This document shows positions 15,513-25,466 of a DNA stretch of 64,000 nt, in pieces. The translations under genes and the position numbers were made by a program. The first letter of the stretch is position 1; each line of letters opens with the position of its first letter. The notes under the pieces are model-generated. The model was not told where the DNA came from, made no database searches, and saw only the letters and a list, made by a program, of their open reading frames with translations. Where the stretch lies: contig JAZQDU010000027.1 in the NCBI GenBank assembly GCA_045546915.1, forward strand, positions 124,001-188,000. The letters are read 5' to 3'. The DNA comes from UMGS172 sp045546915 (GTDB lineage: Bacteria; Bacillota; Clostridia; Oscillospirales; Acutalibacteraceae).

Positions 15513-16244
15513 TTGTCTTGCGAAAAAACTTATTTAACCCCACTTGCGCACACCGTATCAAGAACAATTTTAAATCCGCTTAACATTCTTCATTCGGGTT
15601 TTCTTGTTTTGACTCTTGTTTTGCTTGGACTACTTAACTTTAATTACGGTGCCTTAATTGTGCCGATATTTGTTTTCGAACTTGTTTCGGTTATTGCCGC
15701 ACCCTGCACTGCGAGTAAACTTAAAAATCACTTCGGTGCATATAGTTTGCGTGGCTTTTCTATAATTAGCCTAATTTTAAGTTTTGGTATTGCTGTTTTA
15801 AGTTTTATTTTGCAATATACCAACATTTTAAAGTTTGACTTGGCATTTATAACTCTTTCGTTTGACCATTTGTCAGCCCCGTTAAACCTTCTTAACACAA
15901 CCGTTTATAACCTTTGTTTTGCGCTTTTAGGCATAACGTTGCTATACCTTACAAAAGCGGTATTTTCGGGCACTTTGGCATCCATAGTAAAAACAAATCT
16001 CCCTAAAAACTGCGGCTTTTTGCTTGGCAGTATTATTTCTTGTTTTTCGTTAGCAGTTTTTTGCATCGGAGCCCTTGACCTTTTAGGATTTACTTCGCTT
16101 TTTTATAAGACCGAAAATTTAGAAACCGTTGCAAAATACACTAACGTTGCCGTTTTCATTTTAGGCTTTATTTCGGCAGGGATAAGCGTTGCTTTAAACA
16201 TTTATACATATATCAAAACGAGGAAAAACAGCCATGTTATTTAA
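15513..16244 (+). CDS. Multi-pass membrane protein, unknown function
   Basis: About 243 residues with six hydrophobic segments (roughly residues 22-45, 50-68, 83-104, 128-150, 170-195 and 210-232) and few charged residues. No transporter or enzyme motif is recognised. The TTG at 15513 is preferred: GAGGTG lies six bases upstream, and that site itself contains the earlier in-frame GTG (15504). First gene of an operon, overlapping pth by 11 bases, so it may be translationally coupled to peptidyl-tRNA hydrolase; no functional link is known. Confidence 0.6.
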   Translation: MSCEKTYLTPLAHTVSRTILNPLNILHSGFLVLTLVLLGLLNFNYGALIVPIFVFELVSVIAAPCTASKLKNHFGAYSLRGFSIISLILSFGIAVLSFILQYTNILKFDLAFITLSFDHLSAPLNLLNTTVYNLCFALLGITLLYLTKAVFSGTLASIVKTNLPKNCGFLLGSIISCFSLAVFCIGALDLLGFTSLFYKTENLETVAKYTNVAVFILGFISAGISVALNIYTYIKTRKNSHVI

Positions 16245-16824
16245 AGGAAAATGTAAATACGATTTTGTTATAGTGGGTCTTGGCAATCCCGGTGACAAGT
16301 ATGAAAAAACGCGTCACAACGCCGGTTTTAGGGTTATTGACCTTTTGGCAGAAACCTTAAATGTTACCGTTTGGAAAAGTAAATTTCAATCGCTTGTTGC
16401 GGACACCGAATACAAAGGCAAAAAACTTCTGCTTGTAAAACCGCAAACCTTTATGAATAATTCAGGCTCAGCCGTTTCGGAAATTGTGAAATTTTACAAA
16501 CTGCCTGTCGACCGACTTATCATTATATCCGACGACGTTTCGATGGACGCAGGCAGACTTCGCATAAGAGCATCGGGCAGTCACGGCGGACACAACGGGC
16601 TTAAAGATATTACCCAACTTTTAGGTACCGATGCTATTGCCCGAATCAAGGTTGGAATGGGGCAAAAACCAACTCCCGAATATGACCTTGCAAATTGGGT
16701 GCTCGGTAAACCCTCCCCCGACGACGAAAAAAAGATAACCGAGGCTGAAATTTCAAGTTCTAAGGCGGTTCTTATTACCGTTACCGACGGTATAAATGCC
16801 GCCATGAATAACTGCAACAGGTGA
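16234..16824 (+). CDS. pth: Peptidyl-tRNA hydrolase
   Basis: A 196-residue enzyme that releases peptides from prematurely dropped peptidyl-tRNA. Key motifs: GLGNPGDKYEKTRHNAGF (catalytic His in TRHN), KPQTFMNNSG (Asn and Met at the tRNA-CCA site), and GSHGGHNGLKDI (Asn/His). Length is normal for the family. It starts inside the end of the membrane-protein gene and is followed after four bases by mfd; the pth-mfd pair is a common arrangement in Firmicutes. Confidence 0.96.
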   Translation: MLFKGKCKYDFVIVGLGNPGDKYEKTRHNAGFRVIDLLAETLNVTVWKSKFQSLVADTEYKGKKLLLVKPQTFMNNSGSAVSEIVKFYKLPVDRLIIISDDVSMDAGRLRIRASGSHGGHNGLKDITQLLGTDAIARIKVGMGQKPTPEYDLANWVLGKPSPDDEKKITEAEISSSKAVLITVTDGINAAMNNCNR

Positions 16825-16828
16825 AAAT

Positions 16829-19800
16829 ATGAAGTATAAATTCATTGCTCGTGCATTTAGTGAGCTTTCTGAATTTAATGAGATTACCAACTGCTTAAAA
16901 CAAAATAAAACTCCGCTTACCGTTTCAGGACTTTCGCACATACACAGAGTATGTCTGGCGGTATCTTTGTCGGTAAAAAACGGCATAAAACCGCTAATAA
17001 TTACAGCGGGCGATGCCGAAGCAGAGCGCGTACAGGAAGACTTAGAGTCAATAGGTCTTTCGGTTGCTTTGTTCCCCGGCAGAGATTTTTGTTTCCGCAG
17101 CAAAATATCATCGTCGCACGAATACGAGCACAAGCGTATTAGTACACTTTCGCGCATTATAACGGATGACTTCGACGTGTGCGTTTCACCTGCCGATGCA
17201 GTCATTAGTTCAACCATACCCAAAACCACTCTTGAAAACCGACGTTTTACTTTAAAGGTCGGTCAAGAATACAACCTGCAAACCTTGGTTTCAACCTTGG
17301 TTTCGGCAGGATATTCAAAAAGCGAACAGGTTGACGGTGCCGGTCAGTTTTCATTAAGAGGAAGTATTCTTGATATTTTTTCACCGGGATACCCCGAGCC
17401 TTTTAGAATTGACTTTTTCGGTGACGAAATTGACAGTATTTATACTTTCGAGGTTGATACACAGCGTCGAACCGAGCAAAGACGCGAACTCACCGTATCA
17501 CCCGTTGCTGAAGCCTCACCCGATTCATCGCAGAAATTAGCAGAAGCACTCGAAACATTGTTGGAACGCAAAAAAATCAGCGAAACACAGATAAAACGGA
17601 TAAAAGAAGATATTGAGCGTTTAAAAAACGGTGTAGGTGTTGCATACGATACTTATTTGAAATACATCTACCCCGAAAATTCGACAATCTTCGACTATTT
17701 TACTTCTGATTCAGCAACCTTTGTTTTTGATACCAACGCCGTTTTTGAACGAATTGACAGCACATTAAAATTGCACGCAGAAGAGATTAATACCCTCTTA
17801 TCCGAGGGTGTTTTGCCTCCCGATTTTCGTTCGGTATACCTTGATTTTGCCCAATTCCAACATCAACTTGAGATTCACAACACCTTATTTTTTGACAGTT
17901 TTCAAAAAACAACCTACAAACCTGCTCCAAAAGCAGTGTTTAACCTTAACGTGCGTCAATCGGGCGGTTTTCAAGGTTCGGCTCAAACCCTTAAAGATGA
18001 CATACTCTCGCAAAACCGCAAACTGACAATAATTCTTGCGGGCAGCGAAAAAGCAGCAAGTAATTTGTGCGAAGAGTTATGTGATTTAAAGGTCGCTGCC
18101 AAATTTACTCCCGACCCCGTAAATGTTGGCGAAAAAGGAATTTTTGTTACTACCGGAACGCTGACTGAAGGTTTTGAACTTCCCTTTGCCGACACGTCGG
18201 TTATGGTGCACGGACGAGCCGCTATTGTTACCAAAAAGCGTAAAACATTCAGTAAAGGCACTGCCGTCGGTTCTTTGGAAGAACTCGAACGCGGTGATTA
18301 CGTCGTTCACGTCACTCACGGAATAGGCATTTTTGCAGGTGTTCAGCAAATCACTGCACACGGTGTAACACGTGACTACATTAAAATAAACTACGCAGGT
18401 AAAGACGCCCTTTATGTACCGGTAACTTCGCTTGATATGGTATCCAAATACATCGGTTCATCAGAAGACACCACCGTAAAACTAAATAAATTAGGCTCCG
18501 CCGATTGGGGAAAAACGCGTGCAAGGGTTAAAAAAGCCGTTAAAGATATGGCAAAACAGTTAACCGCCCTTTACGCAAAACGCATGCAACAACAAGGTTT
18601 TTCTTTTAGTCCCGACGGCGACCTGCAATCAGATTTTGAACGTCGCTTTCCGTTTGAAGAAACCGACGACCAACTTCGTTGCTCACACGAAATCAAACGT
18701 GATATGGAACGTGCCGTCCCTATGGACCGTTTGCTTTGCGGAGATGTAGGCTTTGGCAAAACCGAGGTTGCTTTCCGTGCGGCATTCAAATGTATTGCCG
18801 AGGGCAAACAATGTGCCGTTTTAGTGCCCACGACCATTCTTGCATGGCAACACTACAACAATGCACTTGAACGTTTCGGCAATATGGCAATCGAAGTAGA
18901 AATGCTGTCACGCTTCAGAACCCCAAAACAGCAAGAAAGAATAAGAAAAGAACTTAAAGCCGGCAATATCGACCTTATAATAGGAACGCACAGTCTTATT
19001 TCAAAAGATGTTGTTTTTAAGGATTTAGGCCTTTTAATAGTTGACGAAGAACAGCGTTTCGGCGTTGCCCAGAAAGAGCGTTTAAAGGAACTTTACCCCA
19101 CAGTAGACGCGTTAACACTCTCAGCCACACCTATACCGCGAACGCTTAATATGGCACTTTCAGGTCTTCGCGATATGTCATCAATCGAAGAGGCTCCTCT
19201 CGACCGCCGACCTGTTCAAACCTATGTTTTAGAGCACGACAACGGCATTGTAAACGAAGCAATAAGCCGAGAACTAAGGCGAGGCGGTCAGGTGTATTAC
19301 CTGCACAACCGCACCGATAACATTGAGTCGTGCGCAATGAAAATCCAGCAAGCCCACCCTAATTCCCGCGTTGGAATTGCCCACGGCAAAATGGATGAAG
19401 GGTCGCTTTCCAAAGTGTGGCGACAACTGACCGAGCACGAAATTGATATTTTGGTTTGCACCACCATAATTGAAACAGGAGTTGACGTACCCAACGCCAA
19501 CACTCTTATAATTGAAGATGCCGACCGATTTGGTCTTGCTCAACTGCATCAATTAAGAGGGCGTGTCGGCCGAAGCCACCGTACCGCCTTTGCATACCTG
19601 TTATTTACGCCCGGCAAAGCACTGACCGAAATCTCTCAAAAAAGACTGGACGCAATAAGAAAATTCACCGAGTTTGGTTCGGGTTTTAGAATTGCTATGC
19701 GCGACCTTGAAATAAGAGGTGCAGGTTCTGTTTTAGGCGGTGAACAACACGGCCATATGGAGTCGGTCGGATATGATATGTATTTAAAACTCCTGTCCGA

Positions 19801-20281
19801 CGCCATTGCAGAAGAAAAAGGCGAACAAATAAAAGAGGAAAAAGAATGTACCGTTGAACTAAAGGTCAACGCCCACATACCCGAAAAATATATTTCCTCG
19901 TTAGGTTCACGTCTTTCGGCATACCGAAGAATTGCCGCAATAAGAACAGCGGAAGATTCTTTTGACGTTATTGACGAGTTGATTGACCGTTACGGCACAC
20001 CTCCAAAAGCAGTAACCGACCTTGTAAGTATAGCACTTTACAAAGCAACCGCTTCGGCACTCGGAGTAACCGAAATAAGCGAACAAAACGGCCGTGTTTT
20101 GCTTTATGTTGATGCTCTTACCGAGCCGGTTTCAAGGCTTTTATCGTCCGAAATAAAACGGCGCGTTATGTTCAGCGCGGGTAAAAGGCCGTACATTTCA
20201 GTTCGTCCCGACGGCAGTCAAAAGAGCCTTGACACATTAAAAGAAGTTCTTTCATATATGCAAGAACCTATCAATCCTTAA
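16829..20281 (+). CDS. mfd: Transcription-repair coupling factor Mfd
   Basis: A 1150-residue ATP-dependent translocase that removes stalled RNA polymerase and recruits UvrA. N-terminal UvrB-like region (FPGRDFCFRSK, SLRGSILDIFSPGYPEPFRIDFFGDEID), then the RNA-polymerase interaction domain (ERGDYVVHVTHGIGIFAG, YAGKDALYVPVTSLD), then helicase motifs: CGDVGFGKTEVAFRA (Walker A), VDEEQRFGV (DEEQ box), TLSATPIPRTLNMAL, TTIIETGVDVPNANT and QLRGRVGR. The C-terminal D7 domain is present. Length is as expected. GGTG sits a few bases before the ATG. Last gene of its operon; no clear terminator hairpin follows, although the next gene starts 127 bases later with its own AAGGAG site. Confidence 0.97.
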   Translation: MKYKFIARAFSELSEFNEITNCLKQNKTPLTVSGLSHIHRVCLAVSLSVKNGIKPLIITAGDAEAERVQEDLESIGLSVALFPGRDFCFRSKISSSHEYEHKRISTLSRIITDDFDVCVSPADAVISSTIPKTTLENRRFTLKVGQEYNLQTLVSTLVSAGYSKSEQVDGAGQFSLRGSILDIFSPGYPEPFRIDFFGDEIDSIYTFEVDTQRRTEQRRELTVSPVAEASPDSSQKLAEALETLLERKKISETQIKRIKEDIERLKNGVGVAYDTYLKYIYPENSTIFDYFTSDSATFVFDTNAVFERIDSTLKLHAEEINTLLSEGVLPPDFRSVYLDFAQFQHQLEIHNTLFFDSFQKTTYKPAPKAVFNLNVRQSGGFQGSAQTLKDDILSQNRKLTIILAGSEKAASNLCEELCDLKVAAKFTPDPVNVGEKGIFVTTGTLTEGFELPFADTSVMVHGRAAIVTKKRKTFSKGTAVGSLEELERGDYVVHVTHGIGIFAGVQQITAHGVTRDYIKINYAGKDALYVPVTSLDMVSKYIGSSEDTTVKLNKLGSADWGKTRARVKKAVKDMAKQLTALYAKRMQQQGFSFSPDGDLQSDFERRFPFEETDDQLRCSHEIKRDMERAVPMDRLLCGDVGFGKTEVAFRAAFKCIAEGKQCAVLVPTTILAWQHYNNALERFGNMAIEVEMLSRFRTPKQQERIRKELKAGNIDLIIGTHSLISKDVVFKDLGLLIVDEEQRFGVAQKERLKELYPTVDALTLSATPIPRTLNMALSGLRDMSSIEEAPLDRRPVQTYVLEHDNGIVNEAISRELRRGGQVYYLHNRTDNIESCAMKIQQAHPNSRVGIAHGKMDEGSLSKVWRQLTEHEIDILVCTTIIETGVDVPNANTLIIEDADRFGLAQLHQLRGRVGRSHRTAFAYLLFTPGKALTEISQKRLDAIRKFTEFGSGFRIAMRDLEIRGAGSVLGGEQHGHMESVGYDMYLKLLSDAIAEEKGEQIKEEKECTVELKVNAHIPEKYISSLGSRLSAYRRIAAIRTAEDSFDVIDELIDRYGTPPKAVTDLVSIALYKATASALGVTEISEQNGRVLLYVDALTEPVSRLLSSEIKRRVMFSAGKRPYISVRPDGSQKSLDTLKEVLSYMQEPINP

Positions 20282-20408
20282 AATTTTAAAAAACACTGGA
20301 CTTTTTAACATTTATATTATATACTGTATGGTGTATTATTTTGTGGATATGCTTTTGCAATTTATCACAATTAAATTAAGCCGTAGGCTTTATTAAGGAG
20401 TAAAAAAC

Positions 20409-21722
20409 ATGAAGAAAATTGTCAGAGTTTTAGCTGTCGTTTTGGCAATTGCTATGCTGGTATCTGTTTTTGCCGGTTGCCACAAGAAAAACGAAATCGC
20501 TTATACAATCGGCGGAAGAGAGTTTACTTCGGCCATGTATAGTTGCGTGCTTTATACCGCAGCAACCAATGCTCGCAGTGCTATTTATGACTATGTAAAA
20601 AGCAATGAAGGCGATACAGAAAAAATCAAGTACAAAGACTATAAGTTCGATTCTGAAGGTGTTGTAAGTGCTGAAGGCACCCCTTATGAGGAGTTTGTAG
20701 AAAACGAGGCTGTAAGAGTTTTAAGACAATACGCCGCTGTACTTAACCTCATGGAAGAAAAAGGTATCACCTTAGATGCCGAAACCGAACAGATAGCACT
20801 TATTCAGGCCAGTTCCTACTGGTACTATGGCTGTGATTACAACACTTATGTGCAGTACTCACAAAACGGATATAATCTTTCTCAGTACTACACCCCCTAC
20901 GGCTATTTCTTCGAGCCTAACGGCGTAGCATTGTCCACCTATGAGCAATATATGCTTTATGAGTATTCATATAATTACCTTTTCTATGAACTTTATGGCG
21001 AAGACGGTGAAAAGGCCATTCCTCAAGCCGACCTTGACAAATATTTCGGTGAGCATTACGCCTTGGCTGACATTATCTCTTATAGTTTAACCGACGGTGA
21101 TGCAGACCTTTCGGAGGAAGATAAAAAGGTGCTTACCGATGAGGCTAACGCATTCCTCAAACGCCTCGAAAAAGGTGAAAGTTTTGATGTAATATATAAA
21201 GAATTCCAAGCCAACGAAAAGGCACGCGAAGAGGCTAAAAAAGAAGAAGCCGATAAAGAAGACAGCAATACCGAAAACAAAGACGACAAAACTGAAGATA
21301 AAACCGACGTTAAAGAAGAATCGGCCGAAGATAAAGACGAAGATAAGAAGGACGAGGAGACAAAAGACGAAGGTTACGAGCCTGCTGAGTATACAACACT
21401 GTTGGGCGACGAAGATACAGATTTTGCAACCGAACTCTACGACATAGTAAAAGAATATAAAATAAACGACGTAAAAATTCATGAAGACAAGGAAAATAAA
21501 GTTCTTTACCTCATCATGAAGAGAGACCTCTTTGAAGAGGATGGTTTCTGGCTTGACTATGAAGGACAAAGCGGTTCGTTGCGTGACGTAATCATCTACA
21601 ACCTCAAGCACGACGAATTTGATGCAGACGTTACAGCCCTCGGTACCACTTATGACGCCGTTGAGGACAAGTTTGCAACCCGTCCGTTTGACGTTAAAGA
21701 CCTCGTTTTTGATATTGAATAA
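20409..21722 (+). CDS. PrsA/SurA-like lipoprotein foldase candidate
   Basis: A 437-residue lipoprotein: lipobox SVFAGC with Cys near residue 23. The body resembles secreted foldases of the PrsA/SurA class: ITLDAETEQIALIQASSYWYYG-type helical N-domain with many Tyr, a segment around ADIISYSLTDGDADLSEEDKKV and GESFDVIYKEFQ reminiscent of a parvulin start, but the parvulin core (the usual QPFG/GG strand and HILV motif) is not recognisable. Residues about 265-330 are an almost purely Glu/Lys/Asp linker (for example KEEADKEDSNTENKDDK). The C-terminal EYKINDVKIHEDKENKVLYLIM is a peptidase/foldase-like strand pair. It may be a chaperone without isomerase activity. Confidence 0.6.
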   Translation: MKKIVRVLAVVLAIAMLVSVFAGCHKKNEIAYTIGGREFTSAMYSCVLYTAATNARSAIYDYVKSNEGDTEKIKYKDYKFDSEGVVSAEGTPYEEFVENEAVRVLRQYAAVLNLMEEKGITLDAETEQIALIQASSYWYYGCDYNTYVQYSQNGYNLSQYYTPYGYFFEPNGVALSTYEQYMLYEYSYNYLFYELYGEDGEKAIPQADLDKYFGEHYALADIISYSLTDGDADLSEEDKKVLTDEANAFLKRLEKGESFDVIYKEFQANEKAREEAKKEEADKEDSNTENKDDKTEDKTDVKEESAEDKDEDKKDEETKDEGYEPAEYTTLLGDEDTDFATELYDIVKEYKINDVKIHEDKENKVLYLIMKRDLFEEDGFWLDYEGQSGSLRDVIIYNLKHDEFDADVTALGTTYDAVEDKFATRPFDVKDLVFDIE

Positions 21723-21730
21723 TTTAAAAA

Positions 21731-21761
21731 TCTCCGAGGCTCTTACCTCGGAGGTTTTTTA
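21731..21761 (+). terminator. Terminator after the PrsA-like gene
   Basis: CTCCGAGG pairs with CCTCGGAG around CTCTTA, followed by GTTTTTT. Confidence 0.9.
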
Positions 21762-21807
21762 TAATATTTAAAATTTTGTCAATACTCATTTAAAAAGGAG
21801 AATGACT

Positions 21808-23085
21808 GTGATAAAAAAAGAACTTTGCGATGGCGTTTCATATTCATTTATTAAAACGTCCAAATTTAAGACCACTTTATTATCGGTTGGTTTTTATTTA
21901 CCTTTAAGTCAAGAAAATGCCGCAAATTCACTGTGCTTATCGCTAATGCGTACCGGCACAAAGGAACTGCCCGACCTTTACTCGTTTAATCGAAAACTCG
22001 CCTCTCTTTATGGTGCCGGAATAACATCATGGACTGCCAAAAACGGCGATTCTTTAGAATTAAGGATTAATCTTACCGTAAACGACGACCGCTTTTGCCT
22101 TGACGGTGACGGAGTAACCGAAGCCGCAGGAAAATTATTGTGCGATATGATATTCAGTCGTTTTTGCGACCAGAGTGACTATCCCGAAACGGCATTTTTG
22201 CGTGAAAAAAGGTTGCTTTGCGAGAAAATTGCCGGCACATTAAACGAAAAACGTCTTTACGCAAAATCAAGATGTGAAGAAGAAATGTGTAAAGGTGAAC
22301 CGTTTGGACTGCCCGTTGACGGCAATTTGGACGATGCACAAAGACTCACACAACACGATGTAAAATCAGCACTCAAAAGGCTTATTCAAACGTCCTGCAT
22401 TTCACTTATTGTTGTGGGTGACTGCGAGCCGACAACCTTTATAGACAACTTTAAAAATCACATTTTAAGCGCAAACCGAAACTTTAAGCCTACACCTAAA
22501 AATGTGGTCAAATCTGCTCGCAACCTGCAAATATGCGACGAAAAAATGCCTGTAAAACAAGGCAAACTTGTTTTGGGACTCAGAAGTAACGAGGCAGGCT
22601 ACGACCGTGACACGGTTGCCATGTGGGTTATGACCGATATGTTGGGCGGCGGACCTCACAGCAAACTCTTCCTTAATGTACGCGAAAAATTAAGCCTTTG
22701 CTACTACTGTGCCGCAAGACCTGTACGAAATAAAGGTCTCATTTTTATCGACAGCGGTGTTGAGGAAAAGAATATGGAATCGGCAAAAAATGCAATAATG
22801 AACGAATTTAACAGTATGGTTAACGGGGACTTTAGCGAAAACGACCTTGCTGTTTCAAAGCGCGCACTTATTGATACAATTCGTTCGGCAGTTTGTGACC
22901 AGCCGTCTTTGGCAAGATGGTATGCGACAAGAAGTTTAGAGCAAAATCCCATGTCGCCTGAGGAGACTTGCGAAGCCATCGACTTAGTATCGGCAGAAGA
23001 TGTAAAACTTGCCGCCGGCAAATTTTCACTTGACACAGTATACCGTCTTCTTCCCGACGGCAGTTTAGAGGAGGCAGAACAATGA
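21808..23085 (+). CDS. ymfF: M16-like protein YmfF (EF-P modification-associated), no zinc motif
   Basis: A 425-residue M16-peptidase-fold protein. The HxxEH zinc motif expected near residue 50 is absent: the corresponding stretch reads NSLCLSLMRTGTKELPD. C-terminal M16 half is typical (ADMLGGG-like DMLGGGPHSKLFLNVREKLSLCYY). Such a protein pairs with the active-site bearing partner encoded next. In Bacillus the pair YmfF/YmfH is linked to 5-aminopentanol modification of elongation factor P. The GTG at 21808 is chosen: AAGGAG ends seven bases before it, but only one base before the ATG at 21802. Stop and next start overlap as ATGA. Confidence 0.85.
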   Translation: MIKKELCDGVSYSFIKTSKFKTTLLSVGFYLPLSQENAANSLCLSLMRTGTKELPDLYSFNRKLASLYGAGITSWTAKNGDSLELRINLTVNDDRFCLDGDGVTEAAGKLLCDMIFSRFCDQSDYPETAFLREKRLLCEKIAGTLNEKRLYAKSRCEEEMCKGEPFGLPVDGNLDDAQRLTQHDVKSALKRLIQTSCISLIVVGDCEPTTFIDNFKNHILSANRNFKPTPKNVVKSARNLQICDEKMPVKQGKLVLGLRSNEAGYDRDTVAMWVMTDMLGGGPHSKLFLNVREKLSLCYYCAARPVRNKGLIFIDSGVEEKNMESAKNAIMNEFNSMVNGDFSENDLAVSKRALIDTIRSAVCDQPSLARWYATRSLEQNPMSPEETCEAIDLVSAEDVKLAAGKFSLDTVYRLLPDGSLEEAEQ

Positions 23086-24365
23086 GTTTTTGTTTAAAAC
23101 AAATTAAAAGCCAACTTGCAAACGAAGAATGTTTTGTAGGCACACACTCGTCAGGCCTTAAAATATACCTTTGCCAAAAGAAGGATTTTTCGGCAAACTA
23201 TGCCGTTTTTGGCACGCATTACGGCTCAATCGACACTGAATTCGCCGTAAACGGAGGCACAATGCTTCAAGTACCCGAAGGCATTGCTCACTTTTTGGAG
23301 CACAAACTTTTTGAAGGTGAAGACGGCGACGCGTTTACAAAATATTCGGTAACGGGTGCTTCGGCCAACGCTTACACATCTTTTGACCGAACATGTTATC
23401 TTTTTGAATGTTCAGAACGGTTTTACGAAAATCTTGACATACTATTAAGTTTTGTTTCCTCCCCCTATTTCACCCCCGAAACAGTACAAAAAGAACAAGG
23501 CATTATAGGGCAGGAAATCAGGATGTATGACGATGCTCCGGGCTGGTGTGTACTTTTTAATCTACTGCGCGCGCTCTATCACAGCCACCCTGTAAAAATT
23601 GACATTGCAGGTACAACCGAATCGATTGCCAAGATTACTGACAAAACCCTTTATGACTGCTATAACACATTCTACAACCCATCAAATATGTTCCTTTGTA
23701 TCTGCGGTAATTTTGATACCGATAAGGTTTTGGATATGGTTGAACAAAAAATAATCTCAAAAAGCGAAACCAAAATAACACGAGCCGATATAAAAGAGCC
23801 TCAAACGATAGTGACCGAATATGTAGAAAAAAGAATGCCTGTTTCAAACCATATGTTTGTGGTAGGAATTAAGGACAAAGAGACTAACCGTCACAACTCG
23901 ATTGATTTTATTACTGCAAGCAATGTTTTGCTTGAGGTTTGCGCAGGTAAAATTTCACCGCTTTACGACCGCCTGCTTAACGAAGGTCTTATCGGTAACG
24001 ACTTTTCGACCGAATATTTCCACGGGCACGGCTACTCGGCACTGCTTTTTGACGGCCAATCTTCCGACCCGTTAAAGGTAAAATCCGCAATCCTTGAAGA
24101 GCTGCAGAAAATTGCTCTTAACGGTGTAGACCCACAACTTTTTAAAGACGCTCAACGTAAACTTTACGGTCGTGAAATCAGACGTTTTAATGACGTCGAA
24201 GAGGTTGTCAGCGGGTTTATCGACTGCGCTATTGACGGTTTCGGCCCTTATGATACTTTAACCGCGCTGAAAAACATCACACCGCAAGACGTAACCGAAC
24301 GCGCAAAGGGATTAGACCTTTCTTTATCGGCTATTTCGGTTATAAAGCCCATCGAAAACAAGTGA
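23082..24365 (+). CDS. ymfH: M16 metallopeptidase YmfH (zinc motif present)
   Basis: A 427-residue partner of the preceding protein. It carries the inverted zinc motif HFLEH (in GIAHFLEHKLFEG, about residues 68-72) and a downstream glutamate in KEQGIIGQEIRMYDD, the third metal ligand region. Hence it is probably a functional zinc peptidase, acting as a heterodimer with the motif-less YmfF. The ATG overlaps the upstream stop by four bases. A terminator follows at once. EF-P itself is not in the window, so the link to EF-P rests on the Bacillus precedent. Confidence 0.88.
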   Translation: MSFCLKQIKSQLANEECFVGTHSSGLKIYLCQKKDFSANYAVFGTHYGSIDTEFAVNGGTMLQVPEGIAHFLEHKLFEGEDGDAFTKYSVTGASANAYTSFDRTCYLFECSERFYENLDILLSFVSSPYFTPETVQKEQGIIGQEIRMYDDAPGWCVLFNLLRALYHSHPVKIDIAGTTESIAKITDKTLYDCYNTFYNPSNMFLCICGNFDTDKVLDMVEQKIISKSETKITRADIKEPQTIVTEYVEKRMPVSNHMFVVGIKDKETNRHNSIDFITASNVLLEVCAGKISPLYDRLLNEGLIGNDFSTEYFHGHGYSALLFDGQSSDPLKVKSAILEELQKIALNGVDPQLFKDAQRKLYGREIRRFNDVEEVVSGFIDCAIDGFGPYDTLTALKNITPQDVTERAKGLDLSLSAISVIKPIENK

Positions 24366-24370
24366 ATATA

Positions 24371-24408
24371 AATTAAGGGTGACAATTGTTTGTCGCCCTT
24401 AATTTTTG
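24371..24408 (+). terminator. Terminator after ymfH
   Basis: AATTAAGGG-GACAA pairs with TTGTC-CCCTTAATT (one mismatch) followed by TTTTTG. Confidence 0.88.
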
Positions 24409-24518
24409 TAAAAAATTTTAAAAATTTCTAAATTTTTATAAAAATGTCTTTCGCATTGCAACAAAATAGTATATAATGTATTTGTTATATTATTTGCTTT
24501 TTGAGAGGTTTCCATTTT

Positions 24519-25466
24519 ATGATTAACTTTGCTACTTATCATGTTAACCTTTTTGGTATTAGAATGGAGTTTGACCCGGTTGCTTTCACCCTGCCAATTG
24601 GCGGAGGTTGGAGCGTTTACTGGTACGGTATTTGCATTGCAGTAGGTTTTTTGCTTGCCGTTGTTTACGGTTTTACAAGGGCAAAGCGTTTTGGTGTAGA
24701 CCCCGACCGACTGACCGATGTCGTTTTGGTTACCACTCCCCTTGCCATACTCTGTGCGAGACTTTATTACATCATTTTTTATAAAGGCAATCTAAATATA
24801 AAATCGGTTGCTGATTTTTTAGGGTTTTCAAGTAAATCCGGCGTGTCCGGTCTTGCAATATACGGCGGCGTAATAGGTGCTGCCGTGTTCGGACTTTTGA
24901 TGTGCAAAATCCGTAAGGTCAAAATTTTAGACGGCTTTGACCTTGCTGCAAGCGGTTTTCTAATTGGACAGGCTGTAGGACGTTGGGGCAACTTCTTCAA
25001 TCAGGAAGCCTTTGGCTCGCCTACCAATTCTATGTGGGGTATGTCGAGTGAGGCTACCGGCAATATTTTAGTTCACCCCTGTTTCCTTTACGAGTCGATT
25101 TGGTGTCTTGTTGGCTTTATACTGCTTCATTTTATAGGAAACCACCGTAAATTCAGCGGTCAATTGGCTCTTTGCTATGGCATTTGGTACGGTTTTGGAC
25201 GTGCTTTTATCGAACAACTCAGAACCGATAGCCTTTATTGGGGACCGCTTAAAATTTCACAATGGTTATCCGGCGCTTTGGTCATAATCTGCGGTTCATT
25301 GCTGATTTATATGCTAATGAGACAAAAAACCGCAAAACGAGACGAGACCTATGTTGCAATGTTTGACGATATAGATACCGACGCCGTCAGCACCACCAAA
25401 TTTTATGACCAAGAAAATGCTGACCAACCCGAAGAAACCGAAGAGGATGAAGAAAACAATGGCTGA
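24519..25466 (+). CDS. lgt: Prolipoprotein diacylglyceryl transferase
   Basis: A 315-residue integral membrane enzyme that attaches diacylglycerol to lipobox cysteines, the first step of lipoprotein maturation; this window encodes at least five likely substrates. Seven hydrophobic segments; the Lgt signature is GRWGNFFNQEAFG near residue 160, and WYGICIAVGF and YGIWYGFGRAFIEQLR are further conserved blocks. The C-terminus ends in an acidic tail (QPEETEEDEENNG). The ATG at 24519 has GAGAGG ten bases upstream; an in-frame TTG at 24501 has none. The stop overlaps the folD start. Confidence 0.95.
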   Translation: MINFATYHVNLFGIRMEFDPVAFTLPIGGGWSVYWYGICIAVGFLLAVVYGFTRAKRFGVDPDRLTDVVLVTTPLAILCARLYYIIFYKGNLNIKSVADFLGFSSKSGVSGLAIYGGVIGAAVFGLLMCKIRKVKILDGFDLAASGFLIGQAVGRWGNFFNQEAFGSPTNSMWGMSSEATGNILVHPCFLYESIWCLVGFILLHFIGNHRKFSGQLALCYGIWYGFGRAFIEQLRTDSLYWGPLKISQWLSGALVIICGSLLIYMLMRQKTAKRDETYVAMFDDIDTDAVSTTKFYDQENADQPEETEEDEENNG

